Below the pieces are notes generated by a model. That model worked only from the letters and a program-made list of their open reading frames with translations, did no database searches and had not been told where the DNA came from. Below, piece after piece: positions 53,476-63,474 of a stretch of DNA of 64,000 nucleotides. Position numbers and translations under genes: made by a program. The DNA is from an uncultured Lachnospiraceae bacterium (GTDB taxonomy: Bacteria > Bacillota > Clostridia > Lachnospirales > Lachnospiraceae). Location: assembly GCA_946549035.1 (NCBI GenBank), contig CAMNQH010000010.1:1-64000 (forward strand), in the 5' to 3' direction. Every line of letters begins with the position of its first letter. Position 1 is the stretch's first letter.

Positions 53476-54162
53476 ATGGCTTCCAATGAAAAAAAAGAAA
53501 TAATCAACGCCTCTGCGGAAAGCAAGCAGCAGCTTGCTTACCAGCAAATCAAACAGGATATTCTAAATAATACTTATCCCGAAGGAACCGTATTGGCGGA
53601 GCGGAAGCTCTGCGACATATACCACGTCAGCCGTTCTCCTATCCGAAACGCCATCCAGCAGCTCACCTATGAAGGACTGCTTCGGCTGATTCCCGGGAAA
53701 GGCGCTGCCGTAGCAGGGTTTTCCATTGAAGATATTTTGGAAGTGTACGACTTAATGGAAGTGCTGCAAATTTATGCCCTGCGCTCCTTAGCCTCCCAGA
53801 TAGACGCATACTTTCTGGATTTTTTGGAAACCTCCTTAAAAAACATGAAACAAAATATTGAAAACGGCGACTTGTCCAAAGCCTGTAAATGGGATCAGCA
53901 ATTTCACCGTTTTTTGATTACTTCCTCCTCCAACAAGCGCCTGGTATCCATGTATGAACAACTGGAAGTACAAAATATGCGTTTTATGGCCACAACTGCA
54001 GACGATGAATCCTTGGCCCGGCGATCCTATCAGGAACATTCAGACATCTATGAACATTTGAAAAAGCATGATATCACAGGCGCTCAAGAGAAGCTTCAAA
54101 TTCATTACAAGCATACCAAGCAATATTATATTAATAAATTAATCAGCCGTATTCAGATTTAA
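53476..54162 (+). CDS. GntR-family regulator (FCD type)
   Basis: 228 residues. The N-terminal GntR winged helix (YPEGTVLAERKLCDIYHVSR at about 35-55) and the helical FCD ligand domain are present, with likely metal/acid ligands Asp and His in QQFHRFL and RSYQEHSDIY. FCD regulators usually sense organic acids and bind TGGT-type palindromes. A TGGTATACCA palindrome lies at the start site of the molybdenum operon, which makes that operon a plausible target. AAGGAG precedes the ATG. Confidence 0.88.
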   Translation: MASNEKKEIINASAESKQQLAYQQIKQDILNNTYPEGTVLAERKLCDIYHVSRSPIRNAIQQLTYEGLLRLIPGKGAAVAGFSIEDILEVYDLMEVLQIYALRSLASQIDAYFLDFLETSLKNMKQNIENGDLSKACKWDQQFHRFLITSSSNKRLVSMYEQLEVQNMRFMATTADDESLARRSYQEHSDIYEHLKKHDITGAQEKLQIHYKHTKQYYINKLISRIQI

Positions 54163-54253
54163 CAGAAGCTTTTATGGTATATTGTTTTGCTTATTGGAAA
54201 TACTAGGAATTGGTGGTTTGCAATCACTGAATCTATAAAATGAGGTGATCGAT

Positions 54254-54403
54254 ATGGCGTCTGTCATTGCTCCTGGCGTCCAGGATAAATTTGAAACCCT
54301 GTCTATTGATCTGAAAAACATGATTCTGGAGCGCAATGTACAAATCCACACCCTTCAGGATCTCATTGATGTTCTGGAAGAAATTGTGGCAGAAGGAGAA
54401 TGA
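54254..54403 (+). CDS. 49-residue helical protein
   Basis: Short frame starting MASVIAPGVQDKFETLSIDL and ending EEIVAEGE. GAGGTG lies 7 bases before the ATG and a strong hairpin follows the stop. The sequence is amphipathic-helical and acidic and has no Cys or TM segment. It lies between the GntR gene and the molybdenum operon. No family recognised. Coding potential is supported by the ribosome site and the balanced codon pattern; function unknown. Confidence 0.6.
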   Translation: MASVIAPGVQDKFETLSIDLKNMILERNVQIHTLQDLIDVLEEIVAEGE

Positions 54404-54410
54404 AACATAC

Positions 54411-54450
54411 AGCCGTCCGAAATGAAAACAGGTTCATTTCAGACGGCTGC
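54411..54450. terminator. Bidirectional hairpin after the small ORF and the Mo operon
   Basis: Stem AGCCGTCCGAAATGA / TCATTTCAGACGGCT (15 bases, one mismatch) with an 8-base loop, between convergent units. T-runs are poor on both sides. Confidence 0.65.
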
Positions 54451-54479
54451 CCTTCTTCAAAGAAACTCCCAGAATAAGC

Positions 54480-55268
54480 TTAATCCAAAAGCTCTTTCGC
54501 TTTCACATAATTAAATACAGGACCTTCCAAGCAAACATACGTCTCGTTGATCTTGCAGTGACCGCATTTTCCCACGGAACAAGACATCTTACGTTCAAAG
54601 GATACCCATATTTTTTCTTCCGGTACTCCCAGCTTCACACACTCCCTGGCCGTTAGGTTCATCATCACCGGCGGCCCCACAATCACTACATTATAATCTG
54701 AGAAGGAATCAAACGGAATCTCCTTTGCAAAAGAGGGAACAAACCCGGTTTCAAAACCCGGGGCCTGGGTATTGTCCAGGGTATAAATCGTGTGAAAGAC
54801 CGATTTGAACTTCTCCAAATCTTCTTCAAACAATACACAGTCTCTGTCTTTGAAGCCTGCAACTACATGAACTGAAGAAACTTCCTCAGGATGACTGGAA
54901 AAATACTGGAGCATGCTCCGCACCGGAGCAAGACCGGTTCCTCCGGCAAATACAACCAGATCCTTTCCCTTAAAGGATTCCACCGGAAAAGCATTTCCAT
55001 AAGGCCCCCGCATAAACAGCGTATCTCCCTGCTCCATGCCAAAAATTCCGTCGGTGAGACGCCCCACCTTGCGAATCGTAAATTCCACATATCCCGGCCC
55101 CTGGGCGCTGACGGAGATGGGCGCTTCCCCGATTTTAGGAATGGAAAGGACATAAAACTGTCCGTGCTCCACCTGATCGTCGCACGCTACCCGGAAGGTA
55201 TATTCCGCATTTGTTTCATGAAGGATCTGCAAAATCTTATAAGGCGACGGCAATGTAATGTTATTCAT
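54480..55268 (-). CDS. AsrB-like FAD/NAD(P)H oxidoreductase subunit
   Basis: 262 residues. The N-terminal ferredoxin-reductase FAD barrel (RGPYGNAFP) is followed by the nucleotide domain with GGTGLAPVRS. A C-terminal 2Fe-2S cysteine set, CSVGKCGHC plus a later Cys in TYVCLEG, is as in AsrB and the PyrK/hydrogenase gamma group. It takes electrons from NAD(P)H. Its start overlaps the AsrA-like gene by 8 bases. No AsrC gene follows, so the acceptor is probably the molybdenum enzyme of the same operon. Confidence 0.88.
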   Translation of the reverse strand: MNNITLPSPYKILQILHETNAEYTFRVACDDQVEHGQFYVLSIPKIGEAPISVSAQGPGYVEFTIRKVGRLTDGIFGMEQGDTLFMRGPYGNAFPVESFKGKDLVVFAGGTGLAPVRSMLQYFSSHPEEVSSVHVVAGFKDRDCVLFEEDLEKFKSVFHTIYTLDNTQAPGFETGFVPSFAKEIPFDSFSDYNVVIVGPPVMMNLTARECVKLGVPEEKIWVSFERKMSCSVGKCGHCKINETYVCLEGPVFNYVKAKELLD

Positions 55269-56289
55269 CCTGATGCCCTCCTTCCTTTAAACGCTCTACT
55301 TCCTCAGAAAGCCCCTGAATCGTCTCTGAAAAATGAATGTCCTTGGGGCAGCGCATATCGCAGCGTCCGCAGCCTACGCACATATTTTCACCGCCGAATC
55401 TTCTCTTGTAATCATAGATTTTGTGCATGGTTTTAAAACGCATTTTGTCCCCGGCATTCTGACGAACGCTGTGGCCCCCTGCCATTGTGGTAAATTCTGT
55501 AAGCATACAGGAGGACCAAATACGTCTCCGCTCGCCGTCCCGGCTACCTTCCCGATAGGTAATGTCCGTCGTATCAAAACAACTGCAGGTGATACAAACC
55601 GTATTGCATCCGCCGCATCCAATACAATTATCGTCAAACTGTTTCCAGAACGGAAGGGCATGAATCTCTTTTACCATGCTTCTGCTTGGAATATCCGGCA
55701 CCTGCACCTTCTTTTCATTTTCCATGATAAATTCCGGTTCAAACGCCCATTCCTTTTCTTTTCCAAATACATCCAAAAAGGCTTCATCCTTCACCTGAAC
55801 AAGAAATTCACCGCCTTCTTCCTTGGGGAAGCGAAAAGCGACGCTGTAATCCTTCGCAATATTACTTCCCATAGATACACAGAAACAAGTTTCAAAGCTT
55901 TTTTCACATTCCATCAAAAAGAATTTTACTTTTTCCCGCATTCTCTGATAGAAATTATCCCCTCTGCCTCCGTTTTCCAAAAACATCTGGTCCAGCCTGC
56001 GAATCCCGTTGATATCGCAGGGCCGCACAAACAGAAGGATCTCCCGCTCGTCTAAAAGCGTACTTTCCCTGCATTCCGTATCTGTAAAATACAAAAGCGT
56101 CTGTACGATGGGATAGAACACTTCCTTTGGAGAGAAATGAGATTTCTCCCGGTGCACGATTTCAGACACCGAGGCGACTTCCCCGTAACGAATATACTGT
56201 TTTCCTTGTTTCGGGGCAAATATACGATATTTTTCCCTCAGCCCATGGAAAATCTCATCCATGCGCCCGCTTGTTATACAATAACCCAT
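55261..56289 (-). CDS. AsrA-like 4Fe-4S electron-transfer subunit
   Basis: 342 residues of the AsrA family (anaerobic sulfite reductase subunit A). Two ferredoxin-type cysteine sets, CIGCGGCNTVC near 225 and CVGCGRCDMRC near 305, bind 4Fe-4S clusters, with a further CxC (TCSC) after the first. It would pass electrons between the FAD subunit and a catalytic partner. In the Asr system that partner is sirohaem AsrC, which is absent here; the other operon members are a molybdopterin enzyme and its Fe-S subunit. Confidence 0.88.
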   Translation of the reverse strand: MGYCITSGRMDEIFHGLREKYRIFAPKQGKQYIRYGEVASVSEIVHREKSHFSPKEVFYPIVQTLLYFTDTECRESTLLDEREILLFVRPCDINGIRRLDQMFLENGGRGDNFYQRMREKVKFFLMECEKSFETCFCVSMGSNIAKDYSVAFRFPKEEGGEFLVQVKDEAFLDVFGKEKEWAFEPEFIMENEKKVQVPDIPSRSMVKEIHALPFWKQFDDNCIGCGGCNTVCITCSCFDTTDITYREGSRDGERRRIWSSCMLTEFTTMAGGHSVRQNAGDKMRFKTMHKIYDYKRRFGGENMCVGCGRCDMRCPKDIHFSETIQGLSEEVERLKEGGHQDE

Positions 56290-56303
56290 AACGCTCCTCC
56301 CCT

Positions 56304-56954
56304 CTATTTGTCATCCAGCAGGCTTCGTTCCATGGCCAAAAAGCCTTTGGTCAGCTTTCCCAACCCTCTGTAAAAATCGGTGGATGCATATTTGGCCACA
56401 TCTGCAGTAAAGGCAGACACCCAATTAAGCAGATGCTCCTTTAAAAATTCCTGCTGCTCCTTTATAGGTGCATCCTCCTCGCAGAGAATTGCCATATAGG
56501 AAAGCAAAAGTCCCAAATGATCTTCCGGAACACGGTACAGATTTTTTCCGGGAGTTACCCCCTTAGCGGCATATTTGGCAATCACGTCCGTCCGGGATTC
56601 CTGCATCAAAAGGTGCTGCCTGCTGGTATAAACGGATTCAAATGGAAAGGCCGCCTTTCCCTGCGCCACTCCGGCGGACAAAAAAATCCGGGCATAATCC
56701 ACGGCCAAATCATCTAATACCTCTCTCTGCATCCGCTCTTTCTCAGTTCCTGCTCCCTCTAAACGCCCTTTGGCGTCATGGAGCCATGCGCCTATCAAAT
56801 CATACCCTTCTTTCATATCTTCAAAAGAGCATTCTTTCGGAAGCTCCATCCCAAAAAGGGCCGCCAGCAATTCCTCATCTACTTCCAGCAGATACAGTCG
56901 GCTTAGCAGACGGTACAGATCCCCCCGGGACTGCCTTAACGTATTTTCATTCAT
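56304..56954 (-). CDS. TorD/DmsD-family molybdoenzyme chaperone
   Basis: 216-residue all-helical protein of the TorD family (PF02613), with the FPFESVYTSRQHLLMQ segment typical of the group. It helps insert the molybdenum cofactor into the catalytic subunit. The presence of a dedicated chaperone supports a bis-pterin enzyme of the DMSO reductase superfamily even though no twin-arginine signal exists. AAAGGAG precedes the ATG at 56954, which lies inside the end of the Fe-S subunit gene. Confidence 0.85.
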   Translation of the reverse strand: MNENTLRQSRGDLYRLLSRLYLLEVDEELLAALFGMELPKECSFEDMKEGYDLIGAWLHDAKGRLEGAGTEKERMQREVLDDLAVDYARIFLSAGVAQGKAAFPFESVYTSRQHLLMQESRTDVIAKYAAKGVTPGKNLYRVPEDHLGLLLSYMAILCEEDAPIKEQQEFLKEHLLNWVSAFTADVAKYASTDFYRGLGKLTKGFLAMERSLLDDK

Positions 56955-57573
56955 GGCCTTCTCCTTTCTGACGCATGCTTTCATACTCCTGGGGGAGATC
57001 GTCGATCCATCGGGCATTCCGTAAAATAAACCTGCCCATAGGCTGTGTGCCAGTATCCTTCAACTGGTATACATGCTCCTCTCCGGCCTCTTTGATTGCC
57101 TTTGACACCTGGCTGTCTGGATCATTGATATCTCCAAACAACAACGCTTTCCCAGAGCAGTTTCGCACACAGGCAGGTTCCTCTCCCTGCTGCCTGCGGC
57201 TGGTACAAACATCACATTTATCGGAAACCCGAAGCTCCTGATTAAAGAAAATGGCGTCATAGGGGCAGGCGCGTTTGCAGCTTTGACAACCGATGCAGGT
57301 ATCCCGGTCAATCTTAATCACGCCGTCCGCCTCATCCTTATAGCAGGCTCCGGTGGGACAGACCTCTGCGCATACCGGATTCTGGCACTGCTGACACATC
57401 AACGGCAGAAAATACATCTGAAGATCCGGAAAGATTCCGGTAGGCCCCATAGTGTAAAGCTTGCTTCGGGAGGGTCCTAAGGCAATTTCATGCTCTGTCT
57501 TACAGGCTACCTGGCAGCCGCCCCGGCAGCCGATACAACGGTCTAAATCCGCCAAAATGATATATTGCTTCAT
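56947..57573 (-). CDS. Four-cluster ferredoxin-type subunit (DmsB/PsrB-like)
   Basis: 208 residues with four cysteine sets (CIGCRGGCQVAC, CQQCQNPVCAEVC, CIGCQSCKRAC, CDVC...CVRNC), as in the beta subunits of DMSO/polysulfide reductases, so up to four 4Fe-4S clusters. It links the molybdenum subunit to its electron partner. There is no membrane-anchor gene in the operon. Its ATG at 57573 overlaps the catalytic-subunit stop by 4 bases after AAAGGAGG. Confidence 0.92.
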   Translation of the reverse strand: MKQYIILADLDRCIGCRGGCQVACKTEHEIALGPSRSKLYTMGPTGIFPDLQMYFLPLMCQQCQNPVCAEVCPTGACYKDEADGVIKIDRDTCIGCQSCKRACPYDAIFFNQELRVSDKCDVCTSRRQQGEEPACVRNCSGKALLFGDINDPDSQVSKAIKEAGEEHVYQLKDTGTQPMGRFILRNARWIDDLPQEYESMRQKGEGHE

Positions 57574-60251
57574 TTTCTTCCCTCCTTTGTTCTGTCGGAC
57601 GTCTCCCCAACTCCCATGGGCAACCAGGACTTGAAATCTTCCGGCTTCGTCCATACGCCTTCTGGCGGCCCGTCAGCCTTAGAAATTTTTACCTGGAACC
57701 CTCGCAGGGTATAAGTGCCTACCACATCATTGTAAGGAGCGGTGGATTTCGTCAGGACATTTACGTTCATCTCCTGCCATCCATGGGTTTTGGTGTCCAG
57801 AGTCTCGGGATTCCAGAACCGTTCCATAAATACAACCCCGGGATGGATCCCTTCCGTCACGCAGGCCTTCGCCGTAATCTTCCCCCGCAGCGATTCCACA
57901 TATGTCCAGTCTCCATGGGAAATGCCGTAGGTTTTTGCCGTCTTGGGATTCACCCAGATCTCAGGCACCGGATACAGCTCCCTGAGAGCCGCCACATTCC
58001 GCAGCGTAGAGTGGTGATAAAAAGGTACGCGGCCATTGGTCATAACAAGAGGAAATTCTTCGTGAAGCCCGTCTTCCCTTACCGGGCTTTCCACAGGCTC
58101 CAGATAATAAGGCAGCGGGTCATACTCTTTAGAAGCAGGAGGCAATTCTTCCGCGGCAAAGGGCTGCCCCGTCAGGCTTAAATCAATCATGCTCTCCAAA
58201 TACAGCTCCAGCTTCTTGGAAGGAGTATTAAATCCCTTGGGCTTTCCTGTTTTTTCATTCGTCTGTTTATAGACATAGTAGCTGCGCCATTCATCCTTAG
58301 GAAGATATTCAAAGGGAGCCTTTTGGGCAAATTCTTTCCAATCCATGCCTACCACCTTGGTAAAATGATTAAAGAATTCTTCCATGGAATCCCAGTAGGC
58401 CAGATCCTCCCCCATAAATTCCGCGTCAAAGGATTTTTGACATCCTTCATGCCCAAGCTGGGCGCATTTTTTTGCCAGTCTGGACCAGAACATGGTTTCG
58501 TCCATGGTCTCCCACAAGTGAGTCACAGCCTGCCTTGCGAATAATTTGTTACATGTCTCCACAATCATATCTGTTTCCAGCCATTCTTCTGCCGGAAGCA
58601 GGATATCTGCATAAGCAGAAAAAGAGGTGGGATACATATACATATGTACGATAAAATCCAGTTTTTCTATAGCTTCCACCCATTTTGCACTCTCCGCCAC
58701 CACGCCCAGCTTATTGCCGGAACGGTCAATCCAAACCCTGGGCTGATAAGGCTTACCCGTCAATACCGCGTCCCGGATGCTGGAAGGATGTCCGGCATAC
58801 CAGATGTGGAGTCCTTTATGCTCGTTGGCTCCAAGACGTTTTTTCAACTGTCCTTTAGGCAGCATCTTCGTTGCAACCGGCACAGGGTAGTTGGGCATTT
58901 TTAACACGCCGCTGGTGCGGAACCGCTGGAGCAGACTTCCGGGCCGTTCCACATTTCCCATAAGAAAATCCACAATAGCCGCCGCCATAGCCGCCTGAAC
59001 GGAATTTGGCGTCTGATCGGTGGCCACGCCCAATGCAAGGCCCCCCGGCGTATACTCTGTAAAGATCTTCAGAGCTTCTTCAATCTTGGCAGGATCCAGC
59101 CAGCAGATGGTTCCTGCTTTTTCTAAGGTATAAGGCTCTACTCTCTCCCACAAAAGCTGGAACGCCGGCTTATATTCTTTTCCATTCACCACAAAGGAAC
59201 CTTCCAGAGCTGGATCCAGACCATCGTCCCAAGGATAATTCATAGGCCGCATAGAATCCGTATGTTTATCCCATACCATAAAAGTATCCGGCTCATCCTT
59301 GCTGTCGCTGACCTTTGCCCGCACCAGTCTCCCGGTGGACGTCTCCACCAAATAAGGAAGGTTGGTCCATTTCATCACGATTTCCTTATCGTAAAGCTTA
59401 TGAGCCAGAATATAACGGATCCAACTCATAAGAAGGGCCACGTCCGTGCCGGGGCGGATGGGAAGCCATACGTCCGCTTTTGCCGCATCCGGCGTAAACC
59501 TGGGATCGATTGCAATGGTTTTTACACCCCTTGCCCGAAGCTCTACCACTGCGTTGCCGCCGCTGGCAGGACAAGAGTAGGAAGGATCTGTTCCCCACAG
59601 CACCAGGCACTGAATCGGCGTATCATCGGGAAAATACAGCTCTAATGCATTGGAGTCTGCAATACTGGGATCTACGCCGCCATACATCATGGTATAAGAA
59701 AGTACTCTGGGCAAATAGCACTGAGCGCATCCTGGTTCAAACCAGTTGGGGGTGCCGAAGATATTGCAGAACCTGGCAATACTCCAAATCTCGGGATTGC
59801 CGCCTCCTCCGGTGGAACAAAACACCGCTTCCGCTCCATATTTTTCCCTGGTATCCATCAGCTTTTCTGCAATTTCAGAAAGCGCCGCATCCCAGGAAAT
59901 ACGTTTCCATTTGTTGCCGCCTCTCTCCCCTACTCTCCGAAGAGGATATTTGTTCCGATTGGGATGGTACAATGCCTGGATTCCGGCCAATCCCTTGGCG
60001 CACATGCGTCCCTTGCTCATGGGGTCCTGGGGATTTCCCTCCAGGCGGATGACGCGGCCGCCCTTCACATATGCCAGTACGCCGCAGTTGGCGATACAGG
60101 CCCGGCAGCATGTTTTAACCACCTTAACATCTTCCTCCCCCGAGACGCTGTGGGGCTGGCATTTTTCAAAGAAGCTTTGTGTGGGCAAAGCCGCCTTGAT
60201 TCCCGGAATAGACAGAGCATCCAGGTATTGCTTCAACCTTTGATCGTCCAT
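57570..60251 (-). CDS. Cytoplasmic molybdopterin oxidoreductase, catalytic subunit
   Basis: 893-residue member of the DMSO reductase superfamily. The N-terminal 4Fe-4S motif is C49-x2-C52-x3-C56...C84, followed by the bis-pterin domains and the C-terminal dinucleotide-binding domain. The likely Mo ligand is Cys 178 (or 175) in GCAQCYLPR. There is no twin-arginine or other signal, so it works in the cytoplasm. Pyrogallol transhydroxylase lacks the N-terminal cluster and is thus not the match; reductive aromatic dehydroxylases, acetylene-hydratase-like and other reductases remain possible. Substrate unknown. AAGGAGG precedes the ATG. Confidence 0.88.
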   Translation of the reverse strand: MDDQRLKQYLDALSIPGIKAALPTQSFFEKCQPHSVSGEEDVKVVKTCCRACIANCGVLAYVKGGRVIRLEGNPQDPMSKGRMCAKGLAGIQALYHPNRNKYPLRRVGERGGNKWKRISWDAALSEIAEKLMDTREKYGAEAVFCSTGGGGNPEIWSIARFCNIFGTPNWFEPGCAQCYLPRVLSYTMMYGGVDPSIADSNALELYFPDDTPIQCLVLWGTDPSYSCPASGGNAVVELRARGVKTIAIDPRFTPDAAKADVWLPIRPGTDVALLMSWIRYILAHKLYDKEIVMKWTNLPYLVETSTGRLVRAKVSDSKDEPDTFMVWDKHTDSMRPMNYPWDDGLDPALEGSFVVNGKEYKPAFQLLWERVEPYTLEKAGTICWLDPAKIEEALKIFTEYTPGGLALGVATDQTPNSVQAAMAAAIVDFLMGNVERPGSLLQRFRTSGVLKMPNYPVPVATKMLPKGQLKKRLGANEHKGLHIWYAGHPSSIRDAVLTGKPYQPRVWIDRSGNKLGVVAESAKWVEAIEKLDFIVHMYMYPTSFSAYADILLPAEEWLETDMIVETCNKLFARQAVTHLWETMDETMFWSRLAKKCAQLGHEGCQKSFDAEFMGEDLAYWDSMEEFFNHFTKVVGMDWKEFAQKAPFEYLPKDEWRSYYVYKQTNEKTGKPKGFNTPSKKLELYLESMIDLSLTGQPFAAEELPPASKEYDPLPYYLEPVESPVREDGLHEEFPLVMTNGRVPFYHHSTLRNVAALRELYPVPEIWVNPKTAKTYGISHGDWTYVESLRGKITAKACVTEGIHPGVVFMERFWNPETLDTKTHGWQEMNVNVLTKSTAPYNDVVGTYTLRGFQVKISKADGPPEGVWTKPEDFKSWLPMGVGETSDRTKEGRK

Positions 60252-60283
60252 AGGATACCTCCTTTTTCTAATTCGTATTTATC

Positions 60284-60293
60284 TGGTATACCA
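60284..60293. promoter_or_regulatory. TGGTATACCA operator at the Mo-operon start site
   Basis: Perfect 10-base palindrome TGGTATACCA, 3 bases downstream of the -10 box and covering the predicted start of transcription. UxuR/ExuR and other FCD-type GntR regulators bind sites of this form. A GntR-FCD gene lies 6 kb away in the same accessory region. Confidence 0.55.
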
Positions 60294-60295
60294 AA

Positions 60296-60324
60296 AGAAT
60301 ACAATATGGTGAAAGCATTGTCAA
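60296..60324 (-). promoter_or_regulatory. Promoter of the molybdenum operon
   Basis: Minus strand TTGACA (60319-60324, perfect), 17-base spacer, TATTCT (60296-60301). Leader about 40 bases, containing the TGGTATACCA palindrome. Confidence 0.7.
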
Positions 60325-60330
60325 TGCAAA

Positions 60331-60365
60331 AAGGATATTGCATTTTAAATTGATACAATATCCTT
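60331..60365 (-). terminator. Terminator between metA and the Mo operon
   Basis: Stem AAGGATATTG / CAATATCCTT with a 15-base loop, followed on the minus strand by TTT. A second, weaker hairpin GGCTGTT / AACAGCC lies at 60406-60448, nearer the metA stop. Confidence 0.7.
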
Positions 60366-60456
60366 TCCTTCCCCTCAGCGGCACAAAACCGGAGTAAAGC
60401 AAAATGGCTGTTACTCTCCCAGAACCATTATCTGCGAAAGCAACAGCCGCTCTCCT

Positions 60457-61389
60457 TTATTTTCCCACAATTTCATCTGTATTAATGTATTCATAAGGAG
60501 TCTGCTGATACACGTAATAATTCAGCCAATTAGTATACAAGTTATTGGCATGGGAACGCCACTGAAGCTTCGGCCGGTTACCACAATCATCCTTTGGATA
60601 ATAATTCTTCGGCACCCCAATGGGCAGCCCCTTCTCTTTATCCCGCATATATTCATTGTGCAATGTCACCCGGTCATATTCCGGATGTCCCATCACGAAA
60701 ATTTTCTTCCCATCAGAATCCAACAGCAGAAATACCCCGGCCTCCTCTGATTCCGCCAAAATCGTAAGCTCCGGACACGTTTTAATATCTTCCTTCCGTA
60801 TCATGGTATGACGGGAATGAGGAGCCATAAAATAGTCGTCAAAACCTCTCACCAGAGGGACCTTTCGATTCAGAACACGGTGCTCATACACACCGAACAT
60901 TTTCTCCGGCAGAGGATATTTGGGAATCCCATAATGGTAATACAAGCCCGCCTGAGCCCCCCAACATAAATGCATGGTAGAAGTTACGTTGGTCTTGGTC
61001 CATTCACAAATCTCCTGAAACTCCTGCCAGTAATCCACCTCTTCATATTCCAACTGTTCCACCGGAGCTCCGGTGATAATCAACCCGTCAAACTTTCGGT
61101 TTTTTACCTGGTCAAAGGAATCATAAAACTGATTCAAATGACTGGTGGGCGTATTTTTGGATTCATGATTTGATACCATAAGGAAGGTTACGTCTACCTG
61201 GAGAGGCGTATTAGACAAAGCCCGCAAAAGCTGTAGCTCTGTCTCCTCCTTCAACGGCATCAAATTTAATATTCCTATCTCAATCGCACGAATGTCCTGC
61301 TGCATGGCTCGCTTTTCATCCATAGCAAATATATTCTCCCTCTCCAGGATTTCCCTTGCTGGCAAATCACTTTGTGTCTTAATCGGCAT
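60457..61389 (-). CDS. metA: Homoserine O-acetyltransferase (MetA family)
   Basis: 310-residue MetA-type acyltransferase of methionine synthesis. The catalytic Cys is in HLCWGAQAG near residue 143, with the His/Glu partner in MGHPEYDR. Residue 111 is Glu ([13 protein letters not shown]), the position that in MetA proteins favours acetyl-CoA, whereas E. coli has Gly and uses succinyl-CoA. It should therefore make O-acetylhomoserine. It follows ligA by 2 bases. Confidence 0.93.
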   Translation of the reverse strand: MPIKTQSDLPAREILERENIFAMDEKRAMQQDIRAIEIGILNLMPLKEETELQLLRALSNTPLQVDVTFLMVSNHESKNTPTSHLNQFYDSFDQVKNRKFDGLIITGAPVEQLEYEEVDYWQEFQEICEWTKTNVTSTMHLCWGAQAGLYYHYGIPKYPLPEKMFGVYEHRVLNRKVPLVRGFDDYFMAPHSRHTMIRKEDIKTCPELTILAESEEAGVFLLLDSDGKKIFVMGHPEYDRVTLHNEYMRDKEKGLPIGVPKNYYPKDDCGNRPKLQWRSHANNLYTNWLNYYVYQQTPYEYINTDEIVGK

Positions 61390-61391
61390 AC

Positions 61392-63428
<2,037 letters not shown>

Positions 63429-63474
63429 CTAAAAGCTGATAATTTCCGGCCGGCAAATTTCATGCATCATTGCA

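Noticed and set aside
54480-56289. Ordinary anaerobic sulfite reductase operon (asrABC)
   Set aside because: No AsrC-type sirohaem protein follows; the hairpin at 54411-54450 ends the unit.
57570-60251. Pyrogallol-phloroglucinol transhydroxylase large subunit
   Set aside because: The N-terminal 4Fe-4S cysteines are present and an NAD(P)H module is attached; transhydroxylase lacks both.
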